Made by a program: the position numbers and the translations under genes. This document shows, piece by piece, positions 18,098 through 26,539 of a DNA stretch of 64,000 nucleotides. The notes beneath the pieces were generated by a model. That model did no database searches and was not told the origin of the DNA. It was given only the letters and a program-made list of their open reading frames with translations. This DNA comes from Bacteroidota bacterium. Lineage in GTDB: Bacteria; Bacteroidota; Bacteroidia; Chitinophagales; Saprospiraceae. Positions within the stretch are counted from its first letter, which is position 1. Every line of letters begins with the position of its first letter. The DNA lies in the NCBI GenBank assembly GCA_018222965.1, contig JAAEZH010000022.1, positions 1-64,000 of the forward strand. Direction: 5' to 3'.

Positions 18098-18148
18098 TTG
18101 AGTTTGAGTTTGGGTGTGAGTTTGGGTGTGTCCCGATAGCTATCGGGA
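18098..18148. repeat. Short tandem repeat plus 18-bp perfect palindrome
   Basis: Directly after the yebC stop come iterations of TTTGAG/TTTGGGTGTGAG, then the perfect palindrome TCCCGATAGCTATCGGGA (18131-18148). The palindrome core recurs at 61-72, and half-sites (GCTATCGGGA-like) occur near 4935 and 14872 inside genes. Confidence 0.8.
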
Positions 18149-18170
18149 TGGGTATGAGTGTGAGAAAAAA

Positions 18171-18200
18171 GGCCACTTCAATTTGAAGCGGCCTTTTTTA
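18171..18200. terminator. Bidirectional terminator between yebC and cotH-like gene
   Basis: GGCC-A-CTTCA paired with TGAAG-C-GGCC around a 3-nt loop, flanked by six A on the left and six T on the right. It serves the convergent genes on both sides. Confidence 0.85.
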
Positions 18201-18201
18201 T

Positions 18202-20496
18202 TTAGCGTTGAATCACCAGCTTGGCAGTGTACCTTTTTGCCTTTGCCCCCTGGAGGAAGACCTGGTAGATGCCGGGAGGCAGATCCAGCTGAAGTTCTAC
18301 TTTTTCTTGTGGGTTATCCGTCCAATCCTGATGGAATAGCAATTGGCCCATTGTATTAAATATTTTAAGATCGCTGAGTTGATCCTGATAAGATTCCATG
18401 TCGATCAGTACGGCAGCATCTGTTGGATTGGGATAGAGGTTGATACTTTGAAGTACCTCCTTTTCCAGCGTACTCGAAAGCGCGACATTGGATGCCCCCG
18501 GGGTAGGCACGACAAAATCGAAAGGGCCTGTACCATTTGGAATACGGCCAAATGCTTCGTCGCCGCCCAGATTTGGGAAGCTTACTTCATCAACCAAATT
18601 GAGGCCGGCATCATAAAGGCCAACCGTTTCTCCATCGGCTGAAAGTTTGAAGGAAGCATGGTGATCGCCCTGGGTACCGTCATCATCGTCGATCCAGAGG
18701 ATTAAAAATTCGCCGGGCTCCATGAAGACATCCGGCAGGCTCCATTTATTGGGTTCTGTCGGATCATCGGTCAGGAAGTACCCGCCAATAAACAGGAGCT
18801 CATCGCCATCGTGGTAGAGCTCCAGCCAATCATCATACTCCCCAAATTCATCCTGAATGGTCAGATCATTGCTGGCCATCAATTCATTGATGTATAGCGG
18901 AGCAATCGGCTCGGTTACGGTCATCAGATAAGAACCGCAATACGGACGCACTCCTTCCTGGCCTTCCATGTCAGTAGCCTGCACTTTGTATTCGATTTCG
19001 GCCGATTCTTCGAGTGCCGGAATGATGATGCCATAAATCCCATCGCCTGACTCCAAATCCCCATGTGCCCCATCGTCAAACATCTCCTCACAAACCTCTC
19101 CGCCCCCATTGACAGAATAACAACATTCGACGAAAGTCAGATCAGAATCACTAAGTGCTTTAGCACGGATTCGCACATCCTGGCTGGCATCGGGGAAGTT
19201 ATTGCTCACCTCAAATACAATCGGTGTAAGATCAATATTCTCCAACTGATTCAGCGCTGAATTGGCTCTTGTCTCGATGTAGGGCTTGATGCCATATGGT
19301 GTTTGAAAATAGGGCAATTCCTCCTCAAAAGAATCCTGGAACTGCTGAAAATCAAATCCGTAGTCTAAGGGATAATAGGGATCATCTTCCACATAAGGGC
19401 CAATTAGATCACGGGTTTCATCCAGATTGTCTTCCAACTTGGGCAGGTTAAATTCGTCATCGATCAGGCGCTCCATGTAAAAGCTAAACTGAGAACGGAA
19501 GGTCTCATTTTCCATGAATCGATCGTAGAGCGGACGCGCCTCATTGGGTGTCCAGTCGTAAATATCGTAAGTGCCCCAGTCTTCATCCAGCCAATCGATG
19601 CCAAGTGTATTATCCAAATCGTAGGGGATGTATTCAAACTTGTCGGTGGCTGTATTGTGGTAGAGGTAAAAGTTGTTTTTATTAAACAGGGGCCCGTCCC
19701 AGTTGCCGGTCAGGATATCAAATACCATAAACTGCAGGTAGGCATCGACATTGAAAATCTTTTCGATCTCACAGGCAAAATCGGCATCCGAAGTGTTGTT
19801 TAGCACATCGATAAAGTTGGCCAAATCAGAATAATCATCTTCAGACTCATTGGTCTTAAGCTCGTACACGCGCACGCCATTGGCTTCCAATTTATACAGA
19901 TCCGGATCGCTGCCCAGATAATTTAGGTCTGCCGGATAGCTACATTTGTACAAATTGCCTTCTTTGTTGCCAAAACGGAGGTCCACAAATTCTTCGTCGA
20001 TGTGCTCGGTATTCGCATACAAACCGAAGTAGTCTCCGTTGATGTACAATTCTACGTGATTGGCCCGGCTTCCGGCAAGTTCCATATCCCGCAGCAGATC
20101 CCAACAGATTTTGGAGCGGGTCACCGAAGGATCATTGTGCTCCCCATTTAAGTTGAGCTTTTCGAGATCCTTGTAATCCTGATCAAAAATGAACGTATTG
20201 AAGGATACTTTGAAGGACTTTTTATCGGCAAACAGCGAGGTATTTCCACGTAAGCGAAAACCCACATTAAACAAGGTGTCCGGCTCGTTGTAGCGGGTAA
20301 AAACGAAAGTTGCCGGATATTCAATCGTATTATTTGGATCCAGCACCTCATTGAGATCGGCCGGATCGATAAATACATCTACGCGGGAAACGACTTCGTC
20401 GTCAAAAACTTTGCCCCGGGAGGGTGTGATGTCCTGCGCAGGCAGGATCAGGGGCAAAACGGTCAAAAGCAAAAAGGGTATAAACTTGATCTTCAT
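18202..20496 (-). CDS. CotH kinase-like and lamin-tail protein, T9SS
   Basis: Secreted protein of about 764 residues. The signal peptide MKIKFIPFLLLTVLPLILPAQ is followed by a CotH domain (about 40-420) with the family landmarks FRLRGNTS, KLNLNGEHNDPS, the VELYINGDYFGLY strand and DLDNTLG. CotH proteins of spore coats are protein kinases; secreted bacterial members are common next to hydrolases and untested. A short Ig-like region (about 430-530), a lamin-tail domain (about 540-660, INELMASND...DWLELYH) and a T9SS type A sorting domain (LYPNPTDAAVLIDM to the end) follow. The ATG at 20496 starts the signal peptide. A TATCTT box precedes it at 20521-20526 on the minus strand. Confidence 0.9.
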   Translation of the reverse strand: MKIKFIPFLLLTVLPLILPAQDITPSRGKVFDDEVVSRVDVFIDPADLNEVLDPNNTIEYPATFVFTRYNEPDTLFNVGFRLRGNTSLFADKKSFKVSFNTFIFDQDYKDLEKLNLNGEHNDPSVTRSKICWDLLRDMELAGSRANHVELYINGDYFGLYANTEHIDEEFVDLRFGNKEGNLYKCSYPADLNYLGSDPDLYKLEANGVRVYELKTNESEDDYSDLANFIDVLNNTSDADFACEIEKIFNVDAYLQFMVFDILTGNWDGPLFNKNNFYLYHNTATDKFEYIPYDLDNTLGIDWLDEDWGTYDIYDWTPNEARPLYDRFMENETFRSQFSFYMERLIDDEFNLPKLEDNLDETRDLIGPYVEDDPYYPLDYGFDFQQFQDSFEEELPYFQTPYGIKPYIETRANSALNQLENIDLTPIVFEVSNNFPDASQDVRIRAKALSDSDLTFVECCYSVNGGGEVCEEMFDDGAHGDLESGDGIYGIIIPALEESAEIEYKVQATDMEGQEGVRPYCGSYLMTVTEPIAPLYINELMASNDLTIQDEFGEYDDWLELYHDGDELLFIGGYFLTDDPTEPNKWSLPDVFMEPGEFLILWIDDDDGTQGDHHASFKLSADGETVGLYDAGLNLVDEVSFPNLGGDEAFGRIPNGTGPFDFVVPTPGASNVALSSTLEKEVLQSINLYPNPTDAAVLIDMESYQDQLSDLKIFNTMGQLLFHQDWTDNPQEKVELQLDLPPGIYQVFLQGAKAKRYTAKLVIQR

Positions 20497-20544
20497 TGTC
20501 TGCATTAATTAGGCCATGAAGATACGAAAGGCAGGATGCCCGTC

Positions 20545-21447
20545 TTAGCTGTTAGTTGACAAAGTTTGTAAAATGGCTTCAGCCAGCAGATCTGCTGCCG
20601 GGGGATACTCCCGAAACCACAATTCCGGTTCGATCAATTCCAGTTCTCCCAGAGCGAGGCTGCCGTCATTCGCGTAAAGCACATCTACCCGGGCGTATAG
20701 GGGCATGGGGTTACAGGCTTTTACGGCCGCTTCCGCGAATGCCATCTCTTCGCGGCTGGGTTGGTAGGGATGTACGGTACCGCCAAAATCATCCTGCACC
20801 CGAAAATCTCCTTTCCGGGCAACTTTTAATACGGAATGGGTGTACTGTCCGCCGATCACCATCAGCGAAACCTCTCCCCTTTTCACAATATCTTCCTGAA
20901 AGGGTTGTAACAACATAGCTTCATTTTCCAGCAATGTCTGGAAGATATGCTCATGCTTATCGCGATTTTCAGCCGTAAGCAGATACGTATGTCGGGCTGC
21001 TCCGGAGACCGCTGGTTTTAATATAGTCTTCTCCCATCCCAGTTTTTCATGTAGGCTTTTCAGCGAATGTTTTTCGCCGGCTTTCATAAAATGGGTGGGA
21101 ACAACATTTACCCCCGCCCTTTCCAGATCAGCCAGGTAATACTTGTCCATATTCCAGCGAATCTGCTCCAGCGGATTGATAAAGATCGTTTGACTCCCTG
21201 CCTTGTCCAGCCAGCTTTGAAATTCCTCAAAGCGATGGAAGTAATCCCAGGTGGTACGAAATACGGCCGCTTCTACTCCGGACCAATCAAAACCCGGCCT
21301 TGCCCAATCTACCCGAACGGCCTCTACCCCTCTGGCCAAAAGGGCATTTACCAGCAATCCGTCCTCTTTCAGGATATTCGCTACATACCAATCGGGATTG
21401 GAGGGGTTTTCGTAGCGCGATTCGGTCAGGACAGCGATGGGCTTCAT
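20545..21447 (-). CDS. ATP-grasp domain protein
   Basis: A 300-residue ATP-grasp enzyme of the glutathione synthetase/RimK-like group, which joins a carboxylate to an amine through an acyl phosphate. Seen are a pre-ATP-grasp N-terminal lobe with FRTTWDYF, the ATP-binding strands TILKPAVSGAARHT and MLLQPFQEDI, and the metal-binding end LGELELIEPELWFR, where E-x-E-x-x-E replaces the classic ExN. It resembles uncharacterised relatives of the cycloserine synthetase DcsG, but no pathway partner is adjacent, so the substrate is unknown. It follows the DUF3817 gene on the same strand across about 120 nt of short repeats. Confidence 0.8.
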   Translation of the reverse strand: MKPIAVLTESRYENPSNPDWYVANILKEDGLLVNALLARGVEAVRVDWARPGFDWSGVEAAVFRTTWDYFHRFEEFQSWLDKAGSQTIFINPLEQIRWNMDKYYLADLERAGVNVVPTHFMKAGEKHSLKSLHEKLGWEKTILKPAVSGAARHTYLLTAENRDKHEHIFQTLLENEAMLLQPFQEDIVKRGEVSLMVIGGQYTHSVLKVARKGDFRVQDDFGGTVHPYQPSREEMAFAEAAVKACNPMPLYARVDVLYANDGSLALGELELIEPELWFREYPPAADLLAEAILQTLSTNS

Positions 21448-21510
21448 GGCTTAAAGGAGAGTTGAGAGTTGAGAGTTGAGAGAATGTAGAATGTAGAACT
21501 AATAAGTACG

Positions 21511-21555
21511 CATTAAACGTGTTAAACGCATTAAACGAATCAAACGTGTTAAACG
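21511..21555 (-). repeat. Five in-phase 9-nt units CGTTTnAnn
   Basis: Read on the minus strand, five contiguous 9-nt units of the form CGTTTRAYN begin 11 nt after the stop of the DUF3817 gene. A matching array of three units lies at 53152-53178 directly after another stop codon. Between here and the next gene are GAGAGTT and GTAGAAT repeats (about 21459-21500). Confidence 0.8.
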
Positions 21556-21566
21556 AGTAAAACACA

Positions 21567-21875
21567 TCATTCATGAATCGGCTTCAAAATTTTGTGATCC
21601 ACATAAAAAGTACCGAAAGGTATAAAACTGGAGAGAAGAACCAGCCAGGTTGTTTTGAAAAATTTCCACTCCTGGTCCATGGCGGTACGCAGGGTAAAAT
21701 AGATGAACAATAAAAATAACCCGCCGTGAATGGGACCGATTACTTCTACCCATAGTGGGTTATCGGCCATATATTTTAGTGGCATGCCTACAAAAACGAG
21801 GAGAATGAGGCTTATCCCTTCTAAGAAAGCAATCAAGCGGAAGCGGCCAATGGCAGAGGTGAGGTATTTATTCAT
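21567..21875 (-). CDS. DUF3817 membrane protein
   Basis: A 102-residue inner-membrane protein with three helices. The family pattern is plain: RLIAFLEGISLILL, then MPLKYMADNP and GPIHGGLFLLFIY, with a C-terminal HKILKP. DUF3817 proteins are widespread and without known function. I start it at the ATG at 21875 (MNKYLTSAIG), since the 18 upstream codons of the longer frame do not look like protein. Confidence 0.88.
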   Translation of the reverse strand: MNKYLTSAIGRFRLIAFLEGISLILLVFVGMPLKYMADNPLWVEVIGPIHGGLFLLFIYFTLRTAMDQEWKFFKTTWLVLLSSFIPFGTFYVDHKILKPIHE

Positions 21876-22024
21876 TGCTGGTATATTTAGTAAGAGTGCA
21901 AAGGAACGAAACCCCGGATTAGCGGACAAAAAGATTCGGTCAGATATGGATCATTTTTTCCAACATTTATCCAGCTTTCGTCACACCATATAAGGCTGCT
22001 TTCGCTTTCTCCATAGCAAAAAAG

Positions 22025-22032
22025 TATCTTTC
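22025..22032 (+). promoter_or_regulatory. -7-like box TATCTTTC before the FG-GAP gene
   Basis: One mismatch to TAnnTTTG, 21 nt before the ATG at 22046. Similar TATCTT boxes precede several genes in this window (24538, 42327, 58380). Confidence 0.35.
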
Positions 22033-22045
22033 AAAAAAAAAACAA

Positions 22046-23176
22046 ATGAACGCATCACGGCTGCTATTCTTTCTTGCTCTAAGCATATCACTAAATCTTC
22101 CGGCTCAGGAAGTCATTTTTTACAATCCGGGAGGCGAACGTTTCTCCTTCGGAACGGATGAAAAAAGGACCGCCTCTATTTGCGCAGGAGACATCGACCT
22201 GGATGGAGACCTGGATGTGATCGTTGCGAATGGCCGACACTGGCCCGACCAGAACGAAGTATACCTGAACACCGGAAACGGAAGCTTCACGGTTTCTTTC
22301 CCCCTTGGATTTTACAGTTCTACCAGCTACGCCGCAGAGGTAAAAGACCTGGATGGAGACGGTGATCCCGATATAGCCGTGGGAAATGACAATGCTCCAA
22401 ACCGACTGTTCTTTAATGAAAATGGAAAATTTGTAGAACGAGGCACTTTCGGAGATTTGTACAGTCCGACACGCAATGTTTTGATATACGACATCAATAA
22501 TGATAATTATGCCGATATCCTCGTCGTAAACCGGGGTGCGCCAAATGAAATCTGCCTAAATGATAAAAAGGGTGGATTTGATGAGATCATTCATTTTGGT
22601 ACTTCCGATGACTCGACCATTGATGTAGCCGTAGCTGACATGGATAAAGACGGCGATTTGGATCTCGTTCTGGCTAATCGCGATGGCCAACAGAATTTCA
22701 TCTGCTTGAATCAGGATCTCAATTTTGACCAGAAAATCCCTTTTGGCAATGGCAGCGATGAGACCCGTAAAGTGGCGGTAGCCGACTTTAACAAGGATAG
22801 CTATCCCGACATCTTATGTGGCAATATTCGCGAAAGCAATCAGATCTGGTTTAGTCAAAAAGGGGTAGCTTATGCTGACCACATTGATCTGGACACGCTG
22901 TCTGATGCCACCTACTCTCTGGATGTTGCTGATGTAGATCTGGATGGGGACCTGGATATTGTGACGGGAAATTCGGAAGAGCCCAACCGCTTATACCTCA
23001 ATTCTGGAGACGGCAGGACCTATAACCGTACTGATTTAAGCGATAAAGAATGGGGAACCTATGATATCCAGTTTGGTTATCTCAATGACGATGACTATCC
23101 GGATCTGATCGAGGCCAATTCAGGTTCGCTGAATTTGTACTACATAAATGTGATTCCGTATTTGGAGAAGGATTAG
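22046..23176 (+). CDS. Secreted FG-GAP/VCBS repeat protein
   Basis: A 376-residue exported protein. The signal peptide MNASRLLFFLALSISLNLPAQ precedes an integrin-like propeller of seven FG-GAP/VCBS blades. Calcium-type loops of the form DxDxDGDxD recur about every 45-50 residues (DIDLDGDLDV, DLDGDGDPDI, DMDKDGDLDL, DVDLDGDLDI). There is no sorting domain or lipobox, so it is likely periplasmic or released by another route. Such propellers bind ligands or surface partners; no catalytic domain is visible. Confidence 0.88.
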   Translation: MNASRLLFFLALSISLNLPAQEVIFYNPGGERFSFGTDEKRTASICAGDIDLDGDLDVIVANGRHWPDQNEVYLNTGNGSFTVSFPLGFYSSTSYAAEVKDLDGDGDPDIAVGNDNAPNRLFFNENGKFVERGTFGDLYSPTRNVLIYDINNDNYADILVVNRGAPNEICLNDKKGGFDEIIHFGTSDDSTIDVAVADMDKDGDLDLVLANRDGQQNFICLNQDLNFDQKIPFGNGSDETRKVAVADFNKDSYPDILCGNIRESNQIWFSQKGVAYADHIDLDTLSDATYSLDVADVDLDGDLDIVTGNSEEPNRLYLNSGDGRTYNRTDLSDKEWGTYDIQFGYLNDDDYPDLIEANSGSLNLYYINVIPYLEKD

Positions 23177-23210
23177 GCACGAACTTAACTTTATTCCACC
23201 CTAGAATTTC

Positions 23211-23304
23211 TGTACAGGACAAATCCATATTGTGGAACAAATCATTATGGTGCGACCCGCCTACGCGGGTCGCACCCCATAGTATCTGTGTTTAGTCCTG
23301 TACA
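23211..23304. repeat. Nested inverted repeats
   Basis: An outer inverted repeat TGTACAGGAC (23211-23220) / GTCCTGTACA (23295-23304) encloses a perfect 12-bp hairpin GGTGCGACCCGC/GCGGGTCGCACC with loop CTAC (23249-23276). It lies between the FG-GAP and bestrophin genes, both on the plus strand. There is no T tract. The inner hairpin is related to two hairpins at 25551-25621. Confidence 0.8.
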
Positions 23305-23430
23305 CAGCCTGAGAAGTTTAAAACAGCTCTCTGACTCCTGAAAAAAACTGCTACTTTTAATAATAGCACGTATTTAGATTTACTCTCTTAAGTAAGTGCC
23401 CGGATACTTACTTTTCCTAAAATTAAGCAT

Positions 23431-24453
23431 ATGCAAGCAGGCAGAAGATACACCTTACCTCAACTTCTAAGCTGGACCAGCCGCTACATTCTGATTTTCC
23501 TTGTTCTGGACAGCATCCCGGTTATATTGTATTTATTTACCGGCTTTGAATGGCTGGTCCTACCCTGGCAACCCATCTCGCTGATCGGTATTGCGGTGGC
23601 CTTTTATCTGGGTTTTAAAAACAACAGTTCTTACGAGCGGCTTTGGGAAGCCCGAAAAATCTGGGGCGGCATTGTCAATACCTCCCGATCCTTTACCGTC
23701 ATGGTGGTAAACTTTATTAATAATGATGAAGCCACCGATAAACGAAGTGAAAAGGAATTGACACAGTATAAAAAAACAGTGGTGTACCGGCATGTTGCCT
23801 GGCTGCATGCGCTCACTTTCCAAATGCGGAAATTTAAACCCTGGGAGCATAGTGGCAGGCAGGATACCCGCTTCCGCGAATTGATGGGAACCAATCTGCC
23901 CGAGGAAAAATTTGATCAACTGAAGGAATACTTGTCAGAAAGAGAGTATCAGTATATCATGAGCAAGGGCAATCAGGCTTCCCACTTGCTCAATCGGCAG
24001 ACTGTCGAGTTGCTTGCACTTCGACAAAAGGGAAACATAGAGCATTTCCGACATCTGGAGATGCAAAACCTGATCACCGAATTGTACAGCCTGCAGGGAA
24101 AGTCGGAGCGGATCAAAAACTTTCCGTTTCCCCGGCAGTACGCAACGGTCAACTATTACTTTGTACTCCTGTTTATCCTTCTGCTTCCCTTTGGGATGCT
24201 AAGTGTATTTACCGGTATGGAAGCCGACTACTTTATTTGGTTGTCAATTCCCTTTTCTGTGATGGGTTCCTGGGTCTTCTGGACCATGGAAATGATCGGC
24301 GACTACAGCGAAAATCCTTTTGAAGGATTGTTTAATGATGTGCCAATTACCGCCATGGCTCGCGGCATCGAGATTGATATTCGGCAAATGCTGGATGAAA
24401 CCGATCTCCCCCAACCCATTACAGCGGTCGGAGACATGAAGATTCAGGTGTAA
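23431..24453 (+). CDS. Bestrophin family anion channel
   Basis: A 340-residue bacterial bestrophin (YneE/RFP-TM family). Features are the N-terminal helices (LLSWTSRYILIFLVLDSIPV, then LPWQPISLIGIAVAFYLGFK), the conserved NNSSYERLWEARKIWG, a cytoplasmic helical part, and C-terminal helices (YYFVLLFILLLPFGML) followed by ENPFEGLFNDVPIT, a family hallmark. Bacterial members form pentameric channels that may pass cations or anions. Apparently a single-gene unit. Confidence 0.94.
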   Translation: MQAGRRYTLPQLLSWTSRYILIFLVLDSIPVILYLFTGFEWLVLPWQPISLIGIAVAFYLGFKNNSSYERLWEARKIWGGIVNTSRSFTVMVVNFINNDEATDKRSEKELTQYKKTVVYRHVAWLHALTFQMRKFKPWEHSGRQDTRFRELMGTNLPEEKFDQLKEYLSEREYQYIMSKGNQASHLLNRQTVELLALRQKGNIEHFRHLEMQNLITELYSLQGKSERIKNFPFPRQYATVNYYFVLLFILLLPFGMLSVFTGMEADYFIWLSIPFSVMGSWVFWTMEMIGDYSENPFEGLFNDVPITAMARGIEIDIRQMLDETDLPQPITAVGDMKIQV

Positions 24454-24514
24454 AAGAATCTCCTTTACCAACTGTCATCCAAATAACCGGACAAGGAATT
24501 GCGAATCGCTCCAC

Positions 24515-24544
24515 TTGATTTTAAGTCCCTTTTCTACTATCTTG
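24515..24544 (+). promoter_or_regulatory. Candidate promoter of the pirin gene
   Basis: TTG at 24515-24517, 20 nt, then TATCTTG at 24538-24544, about 30 nt before the ATG at 24574. The -7 box lacks one T of the consensus. Confidence 0.4.
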
Positions 24545-24573
24545 TGCATACATTAATTGTAAAAGCAACTATC

Positions 24574-25536
24574 ATGAAGCGACGGGAGTTTATCAAAGGA
24601 TCTGCGATTTTGGGGATGAGTATTGCTACCTCCAATTTGCTGGTTGCCAATTCGGGCATGTATCATGAAAATAGCAAGCGCAAGATTTATCGCATCCTAA
24701 ATTCAAAGGGTGTGGATGTAGGCACCTTACCCGTTATGCGGGCTTTCGCCGGAAATCATGTTGATCACGTTTCTCCTTTTGTAATGCTTGATGAGTTTGG
24801 CCCCATTAACCTGGATGCAGGTAGTGATCCCTTACGCGTAGATGCGCATCCACATGCCGGGGTAACTCCCACCACTTATTTTCTGGAAGGAACGGGGCAC
24901 CACAAAGACAGCCTGAACTTCGACTTCCAGATCGGTAAAGGCGATTTCATGATGTTTAGCTCGGGAAAAGGAGCGATACATATGGAGGAGTCTGGTAAGA
25001 AACTGTATGACGAAGGCGGTGTGTATCACGGATTTCAGATCTGGCTAAACACGCCTGCCAAATACAAATTCGCCGATCCGACAACTACTGTTTTCCGTTA
25101 CAAGGACATGGACCTGATTGAAGAGCAGGCCTACACGGCCCGGGTCGTTTTGGGCGAACTGTTTGGTGCCAAATCAAATATCGAGACGCATACGCCTGCT
25201 TTTTACTACCACATCAATATGTTTGACGATTCCCGTCTGGACATCCCAACCGATCCTTTGCACAATGCCTTTATCTATCTGATAGATGGTAAGCTGGAAC
25301 TGGAAGGCGGACGAATGCTACAGAAAAACCAGTTGGCTCTTTACCAGCGTGGCGACAGCCAGATCAATCTCTACGCTCAATGCGGCGCAGAATTTCTGGT
25401 GTTGGGCGGACAGCCGCTCAACGAGCCTGTTTATTCTTATGGCCCTTTTGTCATGAATGACGAGGAGCAAATTCGCCAGTGTATCCGCAATTACAACGAT
25501 GGTTTGATGGGCAATCCGGATGTGGTGAATAGATAG
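24574..25536 (+). CDS. Pirin family protein with Tat signal
   Basis: A two-cupin pirin-like protein of 320 residues. The N-terminal cupin has the metal-binding HPHAG and the later histidines and glutamate of pirins (GAIHMEESG), so a metal site is expected; relatives include quercetin dioxygenases. Unlike most pirins, it starts with MKRREFIKGSAILGMS, a twin-arginine (RRxFIK) signal, so the folded metalloprotein should be exported. I chose the ATG at 24574 because the signal begins there; the open frame runs 25 codons further upstream without looking like protein. It lies downstream of the bestrophin gene with its own promoter box. The substrate is unknown. Confidence 0.88.
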   Translation: MKRREFIKGSAILGMSIATSNLLVANSGMYHENSKRKIYRILNSKGVDVGTLPVMRAFAGNHVDHVSPFVMLDEFGPINLDAGSDPLRVDAHPHAGVTPTTYFLEGTGHHKDSLNFDFQIGKGDFMMFSSGKGAIHMEESGKKLYDEGGVYHGFQIWLNTPAKYKFADPTTTVFRYKDMDLIEEQAYTARVVLGELFGAKSNIETHTPAFYYHINMFDDSRLDIPTDPLHNAFIYLIDGKLELEGGRMLQKNQLALYQRGDSQINLYAQCGAEFLVLGGQPLNEPVYSYGPFVMNDEEQIRQCIRNYNDGLMGNPDVVNR

Positions 25537-25550
25537 GGCAACTTTATGTG

Positions 25551-25621
25551 CGACCCGCTCCGCAGGTCGTTTTTCTTCGATCGCCACTTTGCCAGGGATG
25601 TTGGACCCGCTACGCAGGTCC
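25551..25621 (+). repeat. Two GACC-CGCnnCGC-GGTC hairpins, first terminator-like
   Basis: First hairpin: CGACC-cgctccgca-GGTCG (about 25551-25569), followed by TTTTTC, which could end the pirin transcript. Second: GGACC-cgctacgca-GGTCC (25603-25621), followed by TTT. The outer pairs differ between them in a compensating way (C-G versus G-C). The hairpin at 23249-23276 belongs to the same family. Confidence 0.7.
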
Positions 25622-25760
25622 TTTGGGTATTCATTCAATTGACCCTCTTTTGTACCGAAAAAATTCGACACGTACAGAAATTCAATAATCCGTACAATCG
25701 GTGAATTAAAACTCGGAAGATTACTGGCAAACCGGATCATGACGATGGATTTTCATCATT

Positions 25761-26132
25761 TTACCCTACAATCAGAAATACAGATACAAGTATTAGGAAA
25801 ACGCCAAAGAGCATAGATCTTAAACCAAATTGAGATCCACCCATTGATAAGAAACTGTTTGTCATAAATACTATTCCTATGACTATTGCAGCGACCCCAA
25901 AGCCAAGTATTACATAAGCCAACGTTTTTAACCATAAACCATCATTCGATTTCTGCTTCCATTTATGTATCCGCTTTTCCAAGCGTTTTAATTGTCGGGT
26001 TTGCTTTTTATCTTTTACAATATGTTCCCATTTCCCGGTTTTTTCCTTAGGAACGTGGATCGCTGATTTGGCGGTAGTAGGCAGAAACAAAAATAGCAGG
26101 CTTAGACTGAACAGGTAAAATGGTGTTTTCAT
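25761..26132 (-). CDS. Small membrane protein with signal peptide
   Basis: I recognise no family. It has 123 residues from the ATG at 26132: a signal peptide (MKTPFYLFSLSLLFLFLPTTAKS), a highly basic stretch at about 35-65 (KKQTRQLKRLEKRIHKWKQK), likely helical, and two membrane helices (about 70-92 and 100-122). The basic segment and short loops resemble small Bacteroidota inner-membrane proteins of unknown role. It stands alone between genes on the opposite strand. Confidence 0.6.
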   Translation of the reverse strand: MKTPFYLFSLSLLFLFLPTTAKSAIHVPKEKTGKWEHIVKDKKQTRQLKRLEKRIHKWKQKSNDGLWLKTLAYVILGFGVAAIVIGIVFMTNSFLSMGGSQFGLRSMLFGVFLILVSVFLIVG

Positions 26133-26159
26133 TGGTTTAATTTTATTAGGAGAACGCAT

Positions 26160-26539
26160 GGATGAAATGTATCTGGAGACAATTTATTTAAAGCATTCAT
26201 TGAGCGGGTAGTAAATATCCGTTCACTCATATAGGTGTTTCTCTACTATTAAGAAGGTTTTGGCTATTGCGACTGTGCAGGTCAGCACTGAAACAGTTCA
26301 TGCAATAACTAAACAATTTCTGTTCTCAGCCTTTCTCTTGTTAGTATACTGTATTGCGCACAATAGTATTTCTCCCCTCTATCCGGGTAGCATGGGAATG
26401 ATTGGCATTCAATGCCCAAATGATTTCCTGCCTTCGGTTTTTTTGTTATAATACTGACCGATACTTTGGCCTATGCAGTGTATCACACATTAAGCATTGA
26501 AAGCAGTGCTGTATTTATAAATGAAAAATCCAGAAAATA
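26160..26539 (+). promoter_or_regulatory. Upstream region of ATP-grasp gene with short leader frame
   Basis: Divergent intergenic stretch of 380 bases. TACTTTG at 26462-26468, with TTG at 26443-26445 (16-nt spacing), is a possible promoter. Just upstream, TATAAT lies at 26448-26453. A nine-codon frame from an ATG at 26521 (MKNPENSEE, stop 26548-26550) overlaps the GTG start of the next gene in another frame. No other gene is seen. Confidence 0.35.

Noticed and set aside
26260-26451. 63-codon frame upstream of the second ATP-grasp gene
   Set aside because: No recognisable motif, and it ends before the promoter-like box; judged non-coding.
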